NCBI RefSeq assembly: GCF_949987515.2
Contig: NW_027192670.1
Location: 62,001 to 126,000 of the forward strand
Source: Delphinus delphis
Lineage: Eukaryota > Chordata > Mammalia > Artiodactyla > Delphinidae
Direction of reading: 5' to 3'
Length of the DNA: 64,000 bases
Under the pieces are notes generated by a model. The model did no database searches, was not told the DNA's origin, and saw only the letters and a list, made by a program, of their open reading frames with translations. Positions 11,372-25,582 of this stretch are shown in pieces. Each line of letters opens with the position of its first letter. The stretch's first letter is position 1. The translations under genes and the position numbers were made by a program.

Positions 11372-12950
11372 TCACAAACCTGCAGAGTTATAAATGACTG
11401 CTATCGTCCAAAAATAGACTGAAGTAAGGCTGCCAAGAGGACTTGAAAGCGGGGCAGAATTGCAGGGAACCCATTTCAGGAGGTAGACTGGAATTGCATT
11501 GAAAGCATAGGAAAAGAGGCAGAACGTCCACAATGATGCACTTGGCCAAAAAGGGCGTATGCGTTTTTTCCTGAATATATTCAGGAAAAAACGCATACGC
11601 CCTTTTTGGCCAACCAAGCAAGCTTGCAAAGGAAATCTGCACTACAATGAAGTCTCACTTCCCCCCGGTCAAAAGGGCCATCTGAAAAAAGTGTAAAATC
11701 CAGAAAGGCAGGACAGGCCATGGAGAACTGGGAGCCTTTTTATGCTGATGGGCGGGATGTAAATTACCAACAGACACTCAGGAGAAGTGTATGGTGTTTC
11801 CTGAAACATCTAAAAAACAAAGCAACAGAGCCTAGGGCACTGCCACTTATGGTCCTATAGCTTAGGGAAATTAAAATCAAAAAGACACAGCCACCCCAAA
11901 GTTTGGGACGCCTCTGTTTACAAGAACCTCGTTTACAGTACAAGTTCAACATAGCAGAAAGTTAAAAATGGATAAAGAAGTTGTGGTATTTACTTACAAA
12001 GCAATATCACTCAGCAATGAAATCTATGTCATCAGGCCCGTAGCAGCACAATGAGTGGATTCAGGTATGATGATTCTAACTGAAATAAGTCACACAGAAA
12101 AAGAAACATCATAAGATATCAGTAATACACGGAATGGAAACTTGGCTACACAGGAACTGAATTACAGAACAGAACAGGGTCTCAAATTTAGAAAACCAAC
12201 TTATGCTTGCTTAAGGGTAAAGGTGAGTTGGGGTGCTGCATAAAACCAGAGATTGAAATGAGCACAGATAAAGTTCCTTAAGCCAAATATGGAATAGACA
12301 AGAGCTACTCCTTGCTCAACGAAATGGACTCAACACCGCATATTAAACGCCTAAGAATGTACCTGACTAGTAAGTATCTTAAAACCTATGGATTGCTATG
12401 TCTCCGAAAGAGAATCAAGCATGTGTACAGGGGCATAAACGCAGCAGTGATAGGATTGGAGAGGTTCGTGAGCAAATGAAGACCATTTGAAGTCATATTG
12501 CATGGTACCCATTCCACGGGTTTCAACTACCCAGGTTTAAGGTATTCTTCCTTCAGCTAAAACATGCATGTGGAACCTAGAGTATGATCAACCATGTGAT
12601 CGGGAGACGTGTTCAAATATGTCTCAGTTTTCATACCCTGGTACTCGGGTGCAACATTCCAGACGCTTTACTAACACTCTCCCCACTTGGAGAGTCAGCG
12701 CCTTTAACCTCCTGTTTGGCCCAGTTTGCAATTTCTGTGGAAGATGAACAGGAATAGCGAGAACCAATGAGAGACTAGCTGGAGGTGTCTGGATGGGCAA
12801 ATTTAACTCTCATTTCCCACCAGGAAGAGGAAATAACCAAAAGCTCAGCATGCCGTGCTGGAACCAGATTAGGGCCTGAAGCCATCCTGCGGTGTTGCGG
12901 CCAGGTCACAAGAAAGCGAGTTGAAGAAACGAGCTCAGGGGCACTGTAAT
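11372..12950 (+). repeat. Monomer 8 (beta head, beta tail)
   Basis: The palindrome is at 11542-11613 and perfect. Partner of the monomer at 5056. Confidence 0.9.
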
Positions 12951-14529
12951 TCACAAACCTGCAGAGTTATAAATGACTGCTATCGTCCAAAAATAGACTG
13001 AAGTAAGGCTGCCAAGAGGACTTGAAAGCGGGGCAGAATTGCAGGGAACCCATTTCAGGAGGTAGACTGGAATTGCATTGAAAGCATAGGAAAAGAGGCA
13101 GAACGTCCACAATGATGCACTTGGCCAAAAAGGGCGTATGCGTTTTTTCCTGAATATATTCAGGAAAAAACGCATACGCCCTTTTTGGCCAACCAAGCAA
13201 GCTTGCAAAGGAAATCTGCACTACAATGAAGTCTCACTTCCCCCCGGTCAAAAGGGCCATCTGAAAAAAGTGTAAAATCCAGAAAGGCAGGACAGGCCAT
13301 GGAGAACTGGGAGCCTTTTTATGCTGATGGGCGGGATGTAAATTACCAACAGACACTCAGGAGAAGTGTATGGTGTTTCCTGAAACATCTAAAAAACAAA
13401 GCAACAGAGCCTAGGGCACTGCCACTTATGGTCCTATAGCTTAGGGAAATTAAAATCAAAAAGACACAGCCACCCCAAAGTTTGGGACGCCTCTGTTTAC
13501 AAGAACCTCGTTTACAGTACAAGTTCAACATAGCAGAAAGTTAAAAATGGATAAAGAAGTTGTGGTATTTACTTACAAAGCAATATCACTCAGCAATGAA
13601 ATCTATGTCATCAGGCCCGTAGCAGCACAATGAGTGGATTCAGGTATGATGATTCTAACTGAAATAAGTCACACAGAAAAAGAAACATCATAAGATATCA
13701 GTAATACACGGAATGGAAACTTGGCTACACAGGAACTGAATTACAGAACAGAACAGGGTCTCAAATTTAGAAAACCAACTTATGCTTGCTTAAGGGTAAA
13801 GGTGAGTTGGGGTGCTGCATAAAACCAGAGATTGAAATGAGCACAGATAAAGTTCCTTAAGCCAAATATGGAATAGACAAGAGCTACTCCTTGCTCAACG
13901 AAATGGACTCAACACCGCATATTAAACGCCTAAGAATGTACCTGACTAGTAAGTATCTTAAAACCTATGGATTGCTATGTCTCCGAAAGAGAATCAAGCA
14001 TGTGTACAGGGGCATAAACGCAGCAGTGATAGGATTGGAGAGGTTCGTGAGCAAATGAAGACCCTTTGAAGTCATATTGCATGGTACCCATTCCACGGGT
14101 TTCAACTACCCAGGTTTTAGGTATTCTTCCTTCAGCTAAAACATGCATGTGGAACCTAGAGTATGATCAACCATGTGATCGGGAGACGTGTTCAAATATG
14201 TCCCAGTTTTCGTACCCTGGTACTCGGGTGCAACATTCCAGACGCTTTACTAACACTCTCCCGACTTGGAGAGTCAGTCCCTTTAACCTCCTGTTTGGCC
14301 CAGTTTGCAATTTCTGCGGAAGATGAACAGGAATAGCGAGAACCAATGAGAGGCTAGCTGGAGGTGTCTGGACGGGCAAATTTAACTCTCATTTCCCACC
14401 AGGAAGAGGAATTAACCAAAGGCTCAGCGTGCCGTGCCGGAACCAGATTAGGGCCTGAAGACATCCTGCGGTGTTGCGGCCAGCTCAATAGAAAGCGAGT
14501 TGAAGAAAGGAGCTCAGGGGCACTGTAAT
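12951..14529 (+). repeat. Monomer 9 (beta head, alpha tail)
   Basis: The palindrome is at 13121-13192 and perfect. It closes the second tetramer 8214-14529. Confidence 0.9.
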
Positions 14530-16108
14530 TCACAAACCTGCAGAGTTATAAATGACAGCTATCGTCCAAAAATAGACTGAAGTAAGGCTGCCAAGAGGAC
14601 TTGAAAGCGGGGCAGAATTGCAGGGAACCCATTTCAGGAGGTAGACTGGAATTGCATTGAAAGCATAGGAAAAGAGGCAGAACGTCCACAATGATGCACT
14701 TGGCCAAAAAGGGCGTATGCGTTTTTTCCTGAATATATTCAGGAAAAAACGCATACGCCCTTTTTGGCCAACCAAGCAAGCTTGCAAAGGAAATCTGCAC
14801 TACAATGAAGTCTCACTTCCCCCCGGTCAAAAGGGCCATCTGAAAAAAGTGTAAAATCCAGAAAGGCAGGACAGGCCATGGAGAACTGGGAGCCTTTTTA
14901 TGCTGATGGGCGGGATGTAAATTACCAACAGACACTCAGGAGAAGTGTATGGTGTTTCCTGAAACATCTAAAAAACAAAGCAACAGAGCCTAGGGCACTG
15001 CCACTTATGGTCCTATAGCTTAGGGAAATTAAAATCAAAAAGACACAGCCACCCCAAAGTTTGGGACGCCTCTGTTTACAAGAACCTCGTTTACAGTACA
15101 AGTTCAACATAGCAGAAAGTGAAAAATGGATAAAGAAGTTGTGGTATTTACTTACAAAGCAATATCACTCAGCAATGAAATCTATGTCATCAGGCCCGTA
15201 GCAGCACAATGAGTGGATTCAGGTATGATGATTCTAACTGAAATAAGTCACACAGAAAAAGAAACATCATAAGATATCAGTAATACACGGAATGGAAACT
15301 TGGCTACACAGGAACTGAATTACAGAACAGAACAGGGTCTCAAATTTAGAAAACCAACTTATGCTTGCTTAAGGGTAAAGGTGAGTTGGGGTGCTGCATA
15401 AAACCAGAGATTGAAATGAGCACAGATAAAGTTCCTTAAGCCAAATATGGAATAGACAAGAGCTACTCCTTGCTCAACGAAATGGACTCAACACCGCATA
15501 TTAAACGCCTAAGAATGTACCTGACTAGTAAGTATCTTAAAACCTATGGATTGCTATGTCTCCGAAAGAGAATCAAGCATGTGTACAGGGGCATAAACGC
15601 AGCAGTGATAGGATTGGAGAGGTTCGTGAGCAAATGAAGACCATTTGAAGTCATATTGCATGGTACCCATTCCACGGGTTTCAACTACCCAGGTTTAAGG
15701 TATTCTTCCTTCAGCTAAAACATGCATGTGGAACCTAGAGTATGATCAACCATGTGATCGGGAGACGTGTTCAAATATGTCTCAGTTTTCATACCCTGGT
15801 ACTCGGGTGCAACATTCCAGACGCTTTACTAACACTCTCCCCACTTGGAGAGTCAGCGCCTTTAACCTCCTGTTTGGCCCAGTTTGCAATTTCTGTGGAA
15901 GATGAACAGGAATAGCGAGAACCAATGAGAGACTAGCTGGAGGTGTCTGGATGGGCAAATTTAACTCTCATTTCCCACCAGGAAGAGGAAATAACCAAAA
16001 GCTCAGCATGCCGTGCTGGAACCAGATTAGGGCCTGAAGCCATCCTGCGGTGTTGCGGCCAGGTCACAAGAAAGCGAGTTGAAGAAACGAGCTCAGGGGC
16101 ACTGTAAT
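14530..16108 (+). repeat. Monomer 10 (alpha head, beta tail)
   Basis: The palindrome is at 14700-14771 and perfect. The alpha-prime unit expected after an alpha head is missing here, so the order is head alpha, then beta, beta. Confidence 0.9.
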
Positions 16109-17687
16109 TCACAAACCTGCAGAGTTATAAATGACTGCTATCGTCCAAAAATAGACTGAAGTAAGGCTGCCAAGAGGACTTGAAAGCGGGGCAGAATTGC
16201 AGGGAACCCATTTCAGGAGGTAGACTGGAATTGCATTGAAAGCATAGGAAAAGAGGCAGAACGTCCACAATGATGCACTTGGCCAAAAAGGGCGTATGCG
16301 TTTTTTCCTGAATATATTCAGGAAAAAACGCATACGCCCTTTTTGGCCAACCAAGCAAGCTTGCAAAGGAAATCTGCACTACAATGAAGTCTCACTTCCC
16401 CCCGGTCAAAAGGGCCATCTGAAAAAAGTGTAAAATCCAGAAAGGCAGGACAGGCCATGGAGAACTGGGAGCCTTTTTATGCTGATGGGCGGGATGTAAA
16501 TTACCAACAGACACTCAGGAGAAGTGTATGGTGTTTCCTGAAACATCTAAAAAACAAAGCAACAGAGCCTAGGGCACTGCCACTTATGGTCCTATAGCTT
16601 AGGGAAATTAAAATCAAAAAGACACAGCCACCCCAAAGTTTGGGACGCCTCTGTTTACAAGAACCTCGTTTACAGTACAAGTTCAACATAGCAGAAAGTT
16701 AAAAATGGATAAAGAAGTTGTGGTATTTACTTACAAAGCAATATCACTCAGCAATGAAATCTATGTCATCAGGCCCGTAGCAGCACAATGAGTGGATTCA
16801 GGTATGATGATTCTAACTGAAATAAGTCACACAGAAAAAGAAACATCATAAGATATCAGTAATACACGGAATGGAAACTTGGCTACACAGGAACTGAATT
16901 ACAGAACAGAACAGGGTCTCAAATTTAGAAAACCAACTTATGCTTGCTTAAGGGTAAAGGTGAGTTGGGGTGCTGCATAAAACCAGAGATTGAAATGAGC
17001 ACAGATAAAGTTCCTTAAGCCAAATATGGAATAGACAAGAGCTACTCCTTGCTCAACGAAATGGACTCAACACCGCATATTAAACGCCTAAGAATGTACC
17101 TGACTAGTAAGTATCTTAAAACCTATGGATTGCTATGTCTCCGAAAGAGAATCAAGCATGTGTACAGGGGCATAAACGCAGCAGTGATAGGATTGGAGAG
17201 GTTCGTGAGCAAATGAAGACCATTTGAAGTCATATTGCATGGTACCCATTCCACGGGTTTCAACTACCCAGGTTTAAGGTATTCTTCCTTCAGCTAAAAC
17301 ATGCATGTGGAACCTAGAGTATGATCAACCATGTGATCGGGAGACGTGTTCAAATATGTCTCAGTTTTCATACCCTGGTACTCGGGTGCAACATTCCAGA
17401 CGCTTTACTAACACTCTCCCCACTTGGAGAGTCAGCGCCTTTAACCTCCTGTTTGGCCCAGTTTGCAATTTCTGTGGAAGATGAACAGGAATAGCGAGAA
17501 CCAATGAGAGACTAGCTGGAGGTGTCTGGATGGGCAAATTTAACTCTCATTTCCCACCAGGAAGAGGAAATAACCAAAAGCTCAGCATGCCGTGCTGGAA
17601 CCAGATTAGGGCCTGAAGCCATCCTGCGGTGTTGCGGCCAGGTCACAAGAAAGCGAGTTGAAGAAACGAGCTCAGGGGCACTGTAAT
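16109..17687 (+). repeat. Monomer 11 (beta head, beta tail)
   Basis: The palindrome is at 16279-16350 and perfect. An ordinary beta unit. Confidence 0.9.
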
Positions 17688-19266
17688 TCACAAACCTGCA
17701 GAGTTATAAATGACTGCTATCGTCCAAAAATAGACTGAAGTAAGGCTGCCAAGAGGACTTGAAAGCGGGGCAGAATTGCAGGGAACCCATTTCAGGAGGT
17801 AGACTGGAATTGCATTGAAAGCATAGGAAAAGAGGCAGAACGTCCACAATGATGCACTTGGCCAAAAAGGGCGTATGCGTTTTTTCCTGAATATATTCAG
17901 GAAAAAACGCATACGCCCTTTTTGGCCAACCAAGCAAGCTTGCAAAGGAAATCTGCACTACAATGAAGTCTCACTTCCCCCCGGTCAAAAGGGCCATCTG
18001 AAAAAAGTGTAAAATCCAGAAAGGCAGGACAGGCCATGGAGAACTGGGAGCCTTGTTATGCTGATGGGCGGGATGTAAATTACCAACAGACACTCAGAAG
18101 AAGTGTATGGTGTTTCCTGAAACATCTAAAAAACAAAGCAACAGAGCCTAGGGCACTGCCACTTATGGTCCTATAGCTTAGGGAAATTAAAATCAAAAAG
18201 ACACAGCCACCCCAAAGTTTGGGACGCCTCTGTTTACAAGAACCTCGTTTACAGTACAAGTTCAACATCGCAGAAAGTGAAAAATGGATAAAGAAGTTGT
18301 GGTATTTACTTACAAAGCAATATCACTCAGCAATGAAATCTATGTCATCAGGCCCTTAGCAGCACAATGAGTGGATTCAGGTATGATGATTCTAACTGAA
18401 ATAAGTCACACAGAAAAAGAAACATCATAAGATATCAGTAATACACGGAATGTAAACTTGGCTACACAGGAACTGAATTACAGAACAGAACAGGGTCTCA
18501 AATTTAGAAAACCAACTTATGCTTGCTTAAGGGGAAAGGTGAGTTGGGGTGCTGCATAAAACCAGAGATTGAAATGAGCACAGATAAAGTTCCTTAAGCC
18601 AAATATGGAATAGACAAGAGCTACTCCTTGCTCAACGAAATGGACTCAACACCGCATATTAAACGCCTAAGAATGTACCTGACTAGTAAGTATCTTAAAA
18701 CCTATGGATTGCTATGTCTCCGAAAGAGAATCAAGCATGTGTACAGGGGCATAAACGCAGCAGTGATAGGATTGGAGAGGTTCGTGAGCAAATGAAGACC
18801 CTTTGAAGTCATATTGAATGGTACCTATTCCACGGGTTTCAACTACCCAGGTTTAAGGTATTCTTCCTTCAGCTAAAACATGCATGTGGAACCTAGAGTA
18901 TGATCAACCATGTGATCGAGAGACGTGTTCAAATATGTCTCAGTTTTCGTACCCTGGTACTCGGGGGCAACATTCCAGACGCTTTACTAACACTCTCCCC
19001 ACTTGGAGAGTCAGTCCCTTTAACCTCCTGTTTGGCCCAGTTTGCTATTTCTGTGGAAGATGAACAGGAATAGCGAGAACCAATGAGAGACTAGCTGGAG
19101 GTGTCTGGATGGGCAAATTTAACTCTCATTTCCCACCAGGAAGAGGAAATAACCAAAGGCTCAGCGTGCCGTGCTGGAACCAGATTAGGGCCTGAAGCCA
19201 TCCTGCGGTGTTGCGGCCAGGTCACAAGAAAGCGAGTTGAAGAAGGGAGCTCAGGGGCACTGTAAT
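17688..19266 (+). repeat. Monomer 12 (beta head switching to gamma)
   Basis: The palindrome is at 17858-17929 and perfect. After it the sequence switches to CTCAGAAGAAG, ACATCGCAG, GGCCCTTAG, GGAATGTAAAC and AAGGGGAAAGG. The tail is gamma (TCGTACC with GAAATAACC, CTCGGGGGCAAC, GAAGGGAGC). The monomer at 31900 has the same switch. Confidence 0.9.
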
Positions 19267-20845
19267 TCACAAACCTGCAGAGTTATAAATGACAGCTATC
19301 GTCCAAAAATATACTGAAGTAAGGCTGCCAAGAGGACTTGAAAGCGGGGCAGAATTGCAGGAAACCGATTTCAGGAGGTAGACTGGAATTGCATTGAAAG
19401 CATAGGAAAAGAGGCAGAACGTCCACAATGATGCACTTGGCCAAAAAGGGCGTATGCGTTTTTTCCTGAATATATTCAGGAAAAAACGCATACGTCCTTT
19501 TTGGCCAACCAAGCAAGCTTGCAAAGGAAGTCTGCACTACAATGAAGTCTCACTTCCCCCCGGTCAAAAGGGCCATCTGAAAAAAGTGTAAAATCCAGAA
19601 AGGCAGGACAGGCCATGGAGAACTGGGAGCCTTGTTATGCTGATGGGCGGGATGTAAATTGCCAACAACCACTCGGGAGAAGTGTATGGTGTTTCCTGAA
19701 ACATCTAAAAAACAAAGCAACAGAACCTAGGGCACTTCCACTTATGGTCCTATAGCTTAGGGAAATTAAAATCAAAAAGACACAGCCACCCCAAAGTTTG
19801 GAACGGCTCTGTTTACAAGAACCTCGTTTACAGTACAAGTTCAACATCGCAGAAAGTGAAAAATGGGTAAAGAAGTTGTGGTATTTACTTACAAAGCAAT
19901 ATCACTCAGCAATGAAATCTGTGTCATCAGGCCCTTAGCAGCACAATGAGTGGATTCAGGTATGATGATTCTAACTGAAATAAGTCACACAGAAAAAGAA
20001 ACATCATAAGATATCAGTAATACACGGAATGTAAACTTGGCTACACAGGAACTGAATTACAGAACAGAACAGGGTCTCAAATTTAGAAAACCAACTTATG
20101 CTTGCTTAAGGGTAAAGGTGAGTTGGGGTGCTGCATAAAACCAGAGATTGAAATGAGCACAGATAAAGTTCCTTAAGCCAAATATGGAATAGACAAGAGC
20201 TACTCCTTGCTCAACGAAATGAACTCAACACCCCATATTAAACGCCTAAGAATGTACCTGACTAGTAAGTATCTTAAAACCTATGGATTGCTATGTCTCC
20301 GAAAGAGAATCAAGCATGTGTACAGGGGCATAAACGCAGCAGTGATAGGATTGGAGAGGTTCGTGAGCAAATGAAGACCCTTTGAAGTCATATTGCATGG
20401 TACCCATTACACGGGTTTCAACTACCCAGGTTTTAGGTATTCTTCCTTCAGCTAAAACATGCATGTGGAACCTAGAGTATGATCAACCATGTGATCGGGA
20501 GACGTGTTCAAATATGTCCCAGTTTTCGTACCCTGGTACTCGGGTGCAACATTCCAGACGCTTTACTAACACTCTCCCGACTTGGAGAGTCAGTCCCTTT
20601 AACCTCCTGTTTGGCCCAGTTTGCAATTTCTGCGGAAGATGAACAGGAATAGCGAGAACCAATGAGAGACTAGCTGGAGGTGTCTGGACGGGCAAATTTA
20701 ACTCTCATTTCCCACCAGGAAGAGGAATTAACCAAAGGCTCAGCGTGCCGTGCCAGAACCAGATTAGGGCCTGAAGACATCCAGCGGTGTTGCGGCCAGC
20801 TCAAAAGAAAGCGAGTTGAAGAAAGGAGCTCAGGGGCACTGTAAT
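19267..20845 (+). repeat. Monomer 13 (S head; palindrome with one mismatch)
   Basis: The head has AGGAAACCGATTT and AAATATACTG. The palindrome at 19437-19508 has a T at 19495, one unpaired position. The tail is alpha with CCATTACACGG and GCCAGAACC, shared with the monomer at 41374. Confidence 0.9.
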
Positions 20846-22424
20846 TCACAAACCTGCAGAGTTATAAATGACAGCTATCGTCCAAAAATAGACTGAAGTA
20901 AGGCTGCCAAGAGGACTTGAAAGCGGGGCAGAATTGCAGGAAACCGATTTCAGGAGGTAGACTGGAGTTGCATTGAAAGCATAGGAAAAGACGCAGAACG
21001 TCCACAATGATGCACTTGGCCAAAAAGGGCGTATGCGTTTTTTCCTGACTATATTCAGGAAAAAACGCATACGCACTTTTTGGCCAACCAAGCAAGCTTG
21101 CAAAGGAAATCTGCACTACAATGAAGTCTCACTTCCCCCCGGTCAAAAGGGCCATCTGAAAAAAGTGTAAAATCCAGAAAGGCAGGACAGGCCATGGAGA
21201 ACTGGGAGCCTTGTTATGCTGATGGGCGGGATGTAAATTGCCAACAGCCACTCAGGAGAAGTGTATGGTGTTTCCTGAAACATCTAAAAAACAAAGCAAC
21301 AGAACCTAGGGCACTTCCACTTATGGTCCTATAGCTTAGGAAAATTAAAATGAAAAAGACACAGCCACCCCAAAGTTTGGAACGGCTCTGTTTACAAGAA
21401 CCTCGTTTACAGTACAAGTTCAACATCGCAGAAAGTGAAAAATGGGTAAAGAAGTTGTGGTATTTACTTACAAAGCAATATCACTCAGCAATGAAATCTG
21501 TGTCATCAGGCCCTTAGCAGCACAATGAGTGGATTCAGGTATGATGATTCTAACTGAAATAAGTCACACAGAAAAAGAAACATCATAAGATATCAGTAAT
21601 ACACGGAATGTAAACTTGGCTACACAGGAACTGAATTACAGAATAGAACAGGGTCTCAAATTTAGAAAACCAACTTATGCTTGCTTAAGGGTAAAGGTGA
21701 GTTGGGGTGCTGCATAAAACCAGAGATTGAAATGAGCACAGATAAAGTTCCTTAAGCCAAATATGGAATAGACAAGAGCTACTCCTTGCTCAACGAAATG
21801 AACTCAACACCCCATATTAAACGCCTAAGAATGTACCTGACTAGTAAGTATCTTAAAACCTAGGGATTGCTATGTCTCCGAAAGAGAATCAAGCATGTGT
21901 ACAGGGGCATAAACGCAGGAGTGATAGGATTGGAGAGGTTCGTGAGCAAATGAAGACCCTTTGAAGTCATATTGCATGGTACCCATTCCACGGGTTTCAA
22001 CTCTCCAGGTTTTAGGTATTCTTCCTTCAGCTAAAACATGCATGTGGAACCTAGAGTATGATCAACCACGTGATCGGGAGACGTGTTCAAATATGTCCCA
22101 GTTTTCGTACCCTGGTACTCGGGTGCAACATTCCAGACGCTTTACTAACACTCTCCCGACTTGGAGAGTCAGTCCCTTTAACCTCCTGTTTGGCCCAGTT
22201 TGCAATTTCTGCGGAAGATGAACAGGAATAGCGAGAACCAATGAGAGGCTAGCTGGAGGTGTCTGGACGGGCAAATTTAACTCTCATTTCCCACCAGGAA
22301 GAGGAATTAACCAAAGGCTCAGCGTGCCGTGCCGGAACCAGATTAGGGCCTGAAGACATCCTGCGGTGTTGCGGCCAGCTCAATAGAAAGCGAGTTGAAG
22401 AAAGGAGCTCAGGGGCACTGTAAT
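20846..22424 (+). repeat. Monomer 14 (S head; palindrome with two mismatches)
   Basis: The palindrome at 21016-21087 is broken by C at 21049 and A at 21075. The same two changes recur in the monomer at 42953. The tail has CCTAGGGATTG, GCAGGAGTG and ACCACGTGATC. Confidence 0.9.
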
Positions 22425-24003
22425 TCACAAACCTGCAGAGTTATAAATGACAGCTATCGTCCAAAAATAGACTGAAGTAAGGCTGCCAAGAGGACTTGAA
22501 AGCGGGGCAGAATTGCAGGGAACCCATTTCAGGAGGTAGACTGGAATTGCATTGAAAGCATAGGAAAAGAGGCAGAACGTCCACAATGATGCACTTGGCC
22601 AAAAAGGGCGTATGCGTTTTTTCCTGAATATATTCAGGAAAAAACGCATACGCCCTTTTTGGCCAACCAAGCAAGCTTGCAAAGGAAATCTGCACTACAA
22701 TGAAGTCTCACTTCCCCCCGGTCAAAAGGGCCATCTGAAAAAAGTGTAAAATCCAGAAAGGCAGGACAGGCCATGGAGAACTGGGAGCCTTTTTATGCTG
22801 ATGGGCGGGATGTAAATTACCAACAGACACTCAGGAGAAGTGTATGGTGTTTCCTGAAACATCTAAAAAACAAAGCAACAGAGCCTAGGGCACTGCCACT
22901 TATGGTCCTATAGCTTAGGGAAATTAAAATCAAAAAGACACAGCCACCCCAAAGTTTGGGACGCCTCTGTTTACAAGAACCTCGTTTACAGTACAAGTTC
23001 AACATAGCAGAAAGTTAAAAATGGATAAAGAAGTTGTGGTATTTACTTACAAAGCAATATCACTCAGCAATGAAATCTATGTCATCAGGCCCGTAGCAGC
23101 ACAATGAGTGGATTCAGGTATGATGATTCTAACTGAAATAAGTCACACAGAAAAAGAAACATCATAAGATATCAGTAATACACGGAATGGAAACTTGGCT
23201 ACACAGGAACTGAATTACAGAACAGAACAGGGTCTCAAATTTAGAAAACCAACTTATGCTTGCTTAAGGGTAAAGGTGAGTTGGGGTGCTGCATAAAACC
23301 AGAGATTGAAATGAGCACAGATAAAGTTCCTTAAGCCAAATATGGAATAGACAAGAGCTACTCCTTGCTCAACGAAATGGACTCAACACCGCATATTAAA
23401 CGCCTAAGAATGTACCTGACTAGTAAGTATCTTAAAACCTATGGATTGCTATGTCTCCGAAAGAGAATCAAGCATGTGTACAGGGGCATAAACGCAGCAG
23501 TGATAGGATTGGAGAGGTTCGTGAGCAAATGAAGACCATTTGAAGTCATATTGCATGGTACCCATTCCACGGGTTTCAACTACCCAGGTTTAAGGTATTC
23601 TTCCTTCAGCTAAAACATGCATGTGGAACCTAGAGTATGATCAACCATGTGATCGGGAGACGTGTTCAAATATGTCTCAGTTTTCATACCCTGGTACTCG
23701 GGTGCAACATTCCAGACGCTTTACTAACACTCTCCCCACTTGGAGAGTCAGCGCCTTTAACCTCCTGTTTGGCCCAGTTTGCAATTTCTGTGGAAGATGA
23801 ACAGGAATAGCGAGAACCAATGAGAGACTAGCTGGAGGTGTCTGGATGGGCAAATTTAACTCTCATTTCCCACCAGGAAGAGGAAATAACCAAAAGCTCA
23901 GCATGCCGTGCTGGAACCAGATTAGGGCCTGAAGCCATCCTGCGGTGTTGCGGCCAGGTCACAAGAAAGCGAGTTGAAGAAAGGAGCTCAGGGGCACTGT
24001 AAT
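22425..24003 (+). repeat. Monomer 15 (alpha head, beta tail)
   Basis: The palindrome is at 22595-22666 and perfect. It follows an ACCACGTG tail, as do the monomers at 28742, 35058 and 44532. Confidence 0.9.
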
Positions 24004-25582
24004 TCACAAACCTGCAGAGTTATAAATGACTGCTATCGTCCAAAAATAGACTGAAGTAAGGCTGCCAAGAGGACTTGAAAGCGGGGCAGAATTGCAGGGA
24101 ACCCATTTCAGGAGGTAGACTGGAATTGCATTGAAAGCATAGGAAAAGAGGCAGAACGTCCACAATGATGCACTTGGCCAAAAAGGGCGTATGCGTTTTT
24201 TCCTGAATATATTCAGGAAAAAACGCATACGCCCTTTTTGGCCAACCAAGCAAGCTTGCAAAGGAAATCTGCACTACAATGAAGTCTCACTTCCCCCCGG
24301 TCAAAAGGGCCATCTGAAAAAAGTGTAAAATCCAGAAAGGCAGGACAGGCCATGGAGAACTGGGAGCCTTTTTATGCTGATGGGCGGGATGTAAATTACC
24401 AACAGACACTCAGGAGAAGTGTATGGTGTTTCCTGAAACATCTAAAAAACAAAGCAACAGAGCCTAGGGCACTGCCACTTATGGTCCTATAGCTTAGGGA
24501 AATTAAAATCAAAAAGACACAGCCACCCCAAAGTTTGGGACGCCTCTGTTTACAAGAACCTCGTTTACAGTACAAGTTCAACATAGCAGAAAGTTAAAAA
24601 TGGATAAAGAAGTTGTGGTATTTACTTACAAAGCAATATCACTCAGCAATGAAATCTATGTCATCAGGCCCGTAGCAGCACAATGAGTGGATTCAGGTAT
24701 GATGATTCTAACTGAAATAAGTCACACAGAAAAAGAAACATCATAAGATATCAGTAATACACGGAATGGAAACTTGGCTACACAGGAACTGAATTACAGA
24801 ACAGAACAGGGTCTCAAATTTAGAAAACCAACTTATGCTTGCTTAAGGGTAAAGGTGAGTTGGGGTGCTGCATAAAACCAGAGATTGAAATGAGCACAGA
24901 TAAAGTTCCTTAAGCCAAATATGGAATAGACAAGAGCTACTCCTTGCTCAACGAAATGGACTCAACACCGCATATTAAACGCCTAAGAATGTACCTGACT
25001 AGTAAGTATCTTAAAACCTATGGATTGCTATGTCTCCGAAAGAGAATCAAGCATGTGTACAGGGGCATAAACGCAGCAGTGATAGGATTGGAGAGGTTCG
25101 TGAGCAAATGAAGACCATTTGAAGTCATATTGCATGGTACCCATTCCACGGGTTTCAACTACCCAGGTTTAAGGTATTCTTCCTTCAGCTAAAACATGCA
25201 TGTGGAACCTAGAGTATGATCAACCATGTGATCGGGAGACGTGTTCAAATATGTCTCAGTTTTCATACCCTGGTACTCGGGTGCAACATTCCAGACGCTT
25301 TACTAACACTCTCCCCACTTGGAGAGTCAGCGCCTTTAACCTCCTGTTTGGCCCAGTTTGCAATTTCTGTGGAAGATGAACAGGAATAGCGAGAACCAAT
25401 GAGAGACTAGCTGGAGGTGTCTGGATGGGCAAATTTAACTCTCATTTCCCACCAGGAAGAGGAAATAACCAAAAGCTCAGCATGCCGTGCTGGAACCAGA
25501 TTAGGGCCTGAAGCCATCCTGCGGTGTTGCGGCCAGGTCACAAGAAAGCGAGTTGAAGAAACGAGCTCAGGGGCACTGTAAT
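24004..25582 (+). repeat. Monomer 16 (beta head, beta tail)
   Basis: The palindrome is at 24174-24245 and perfect. Confidence 0.9.
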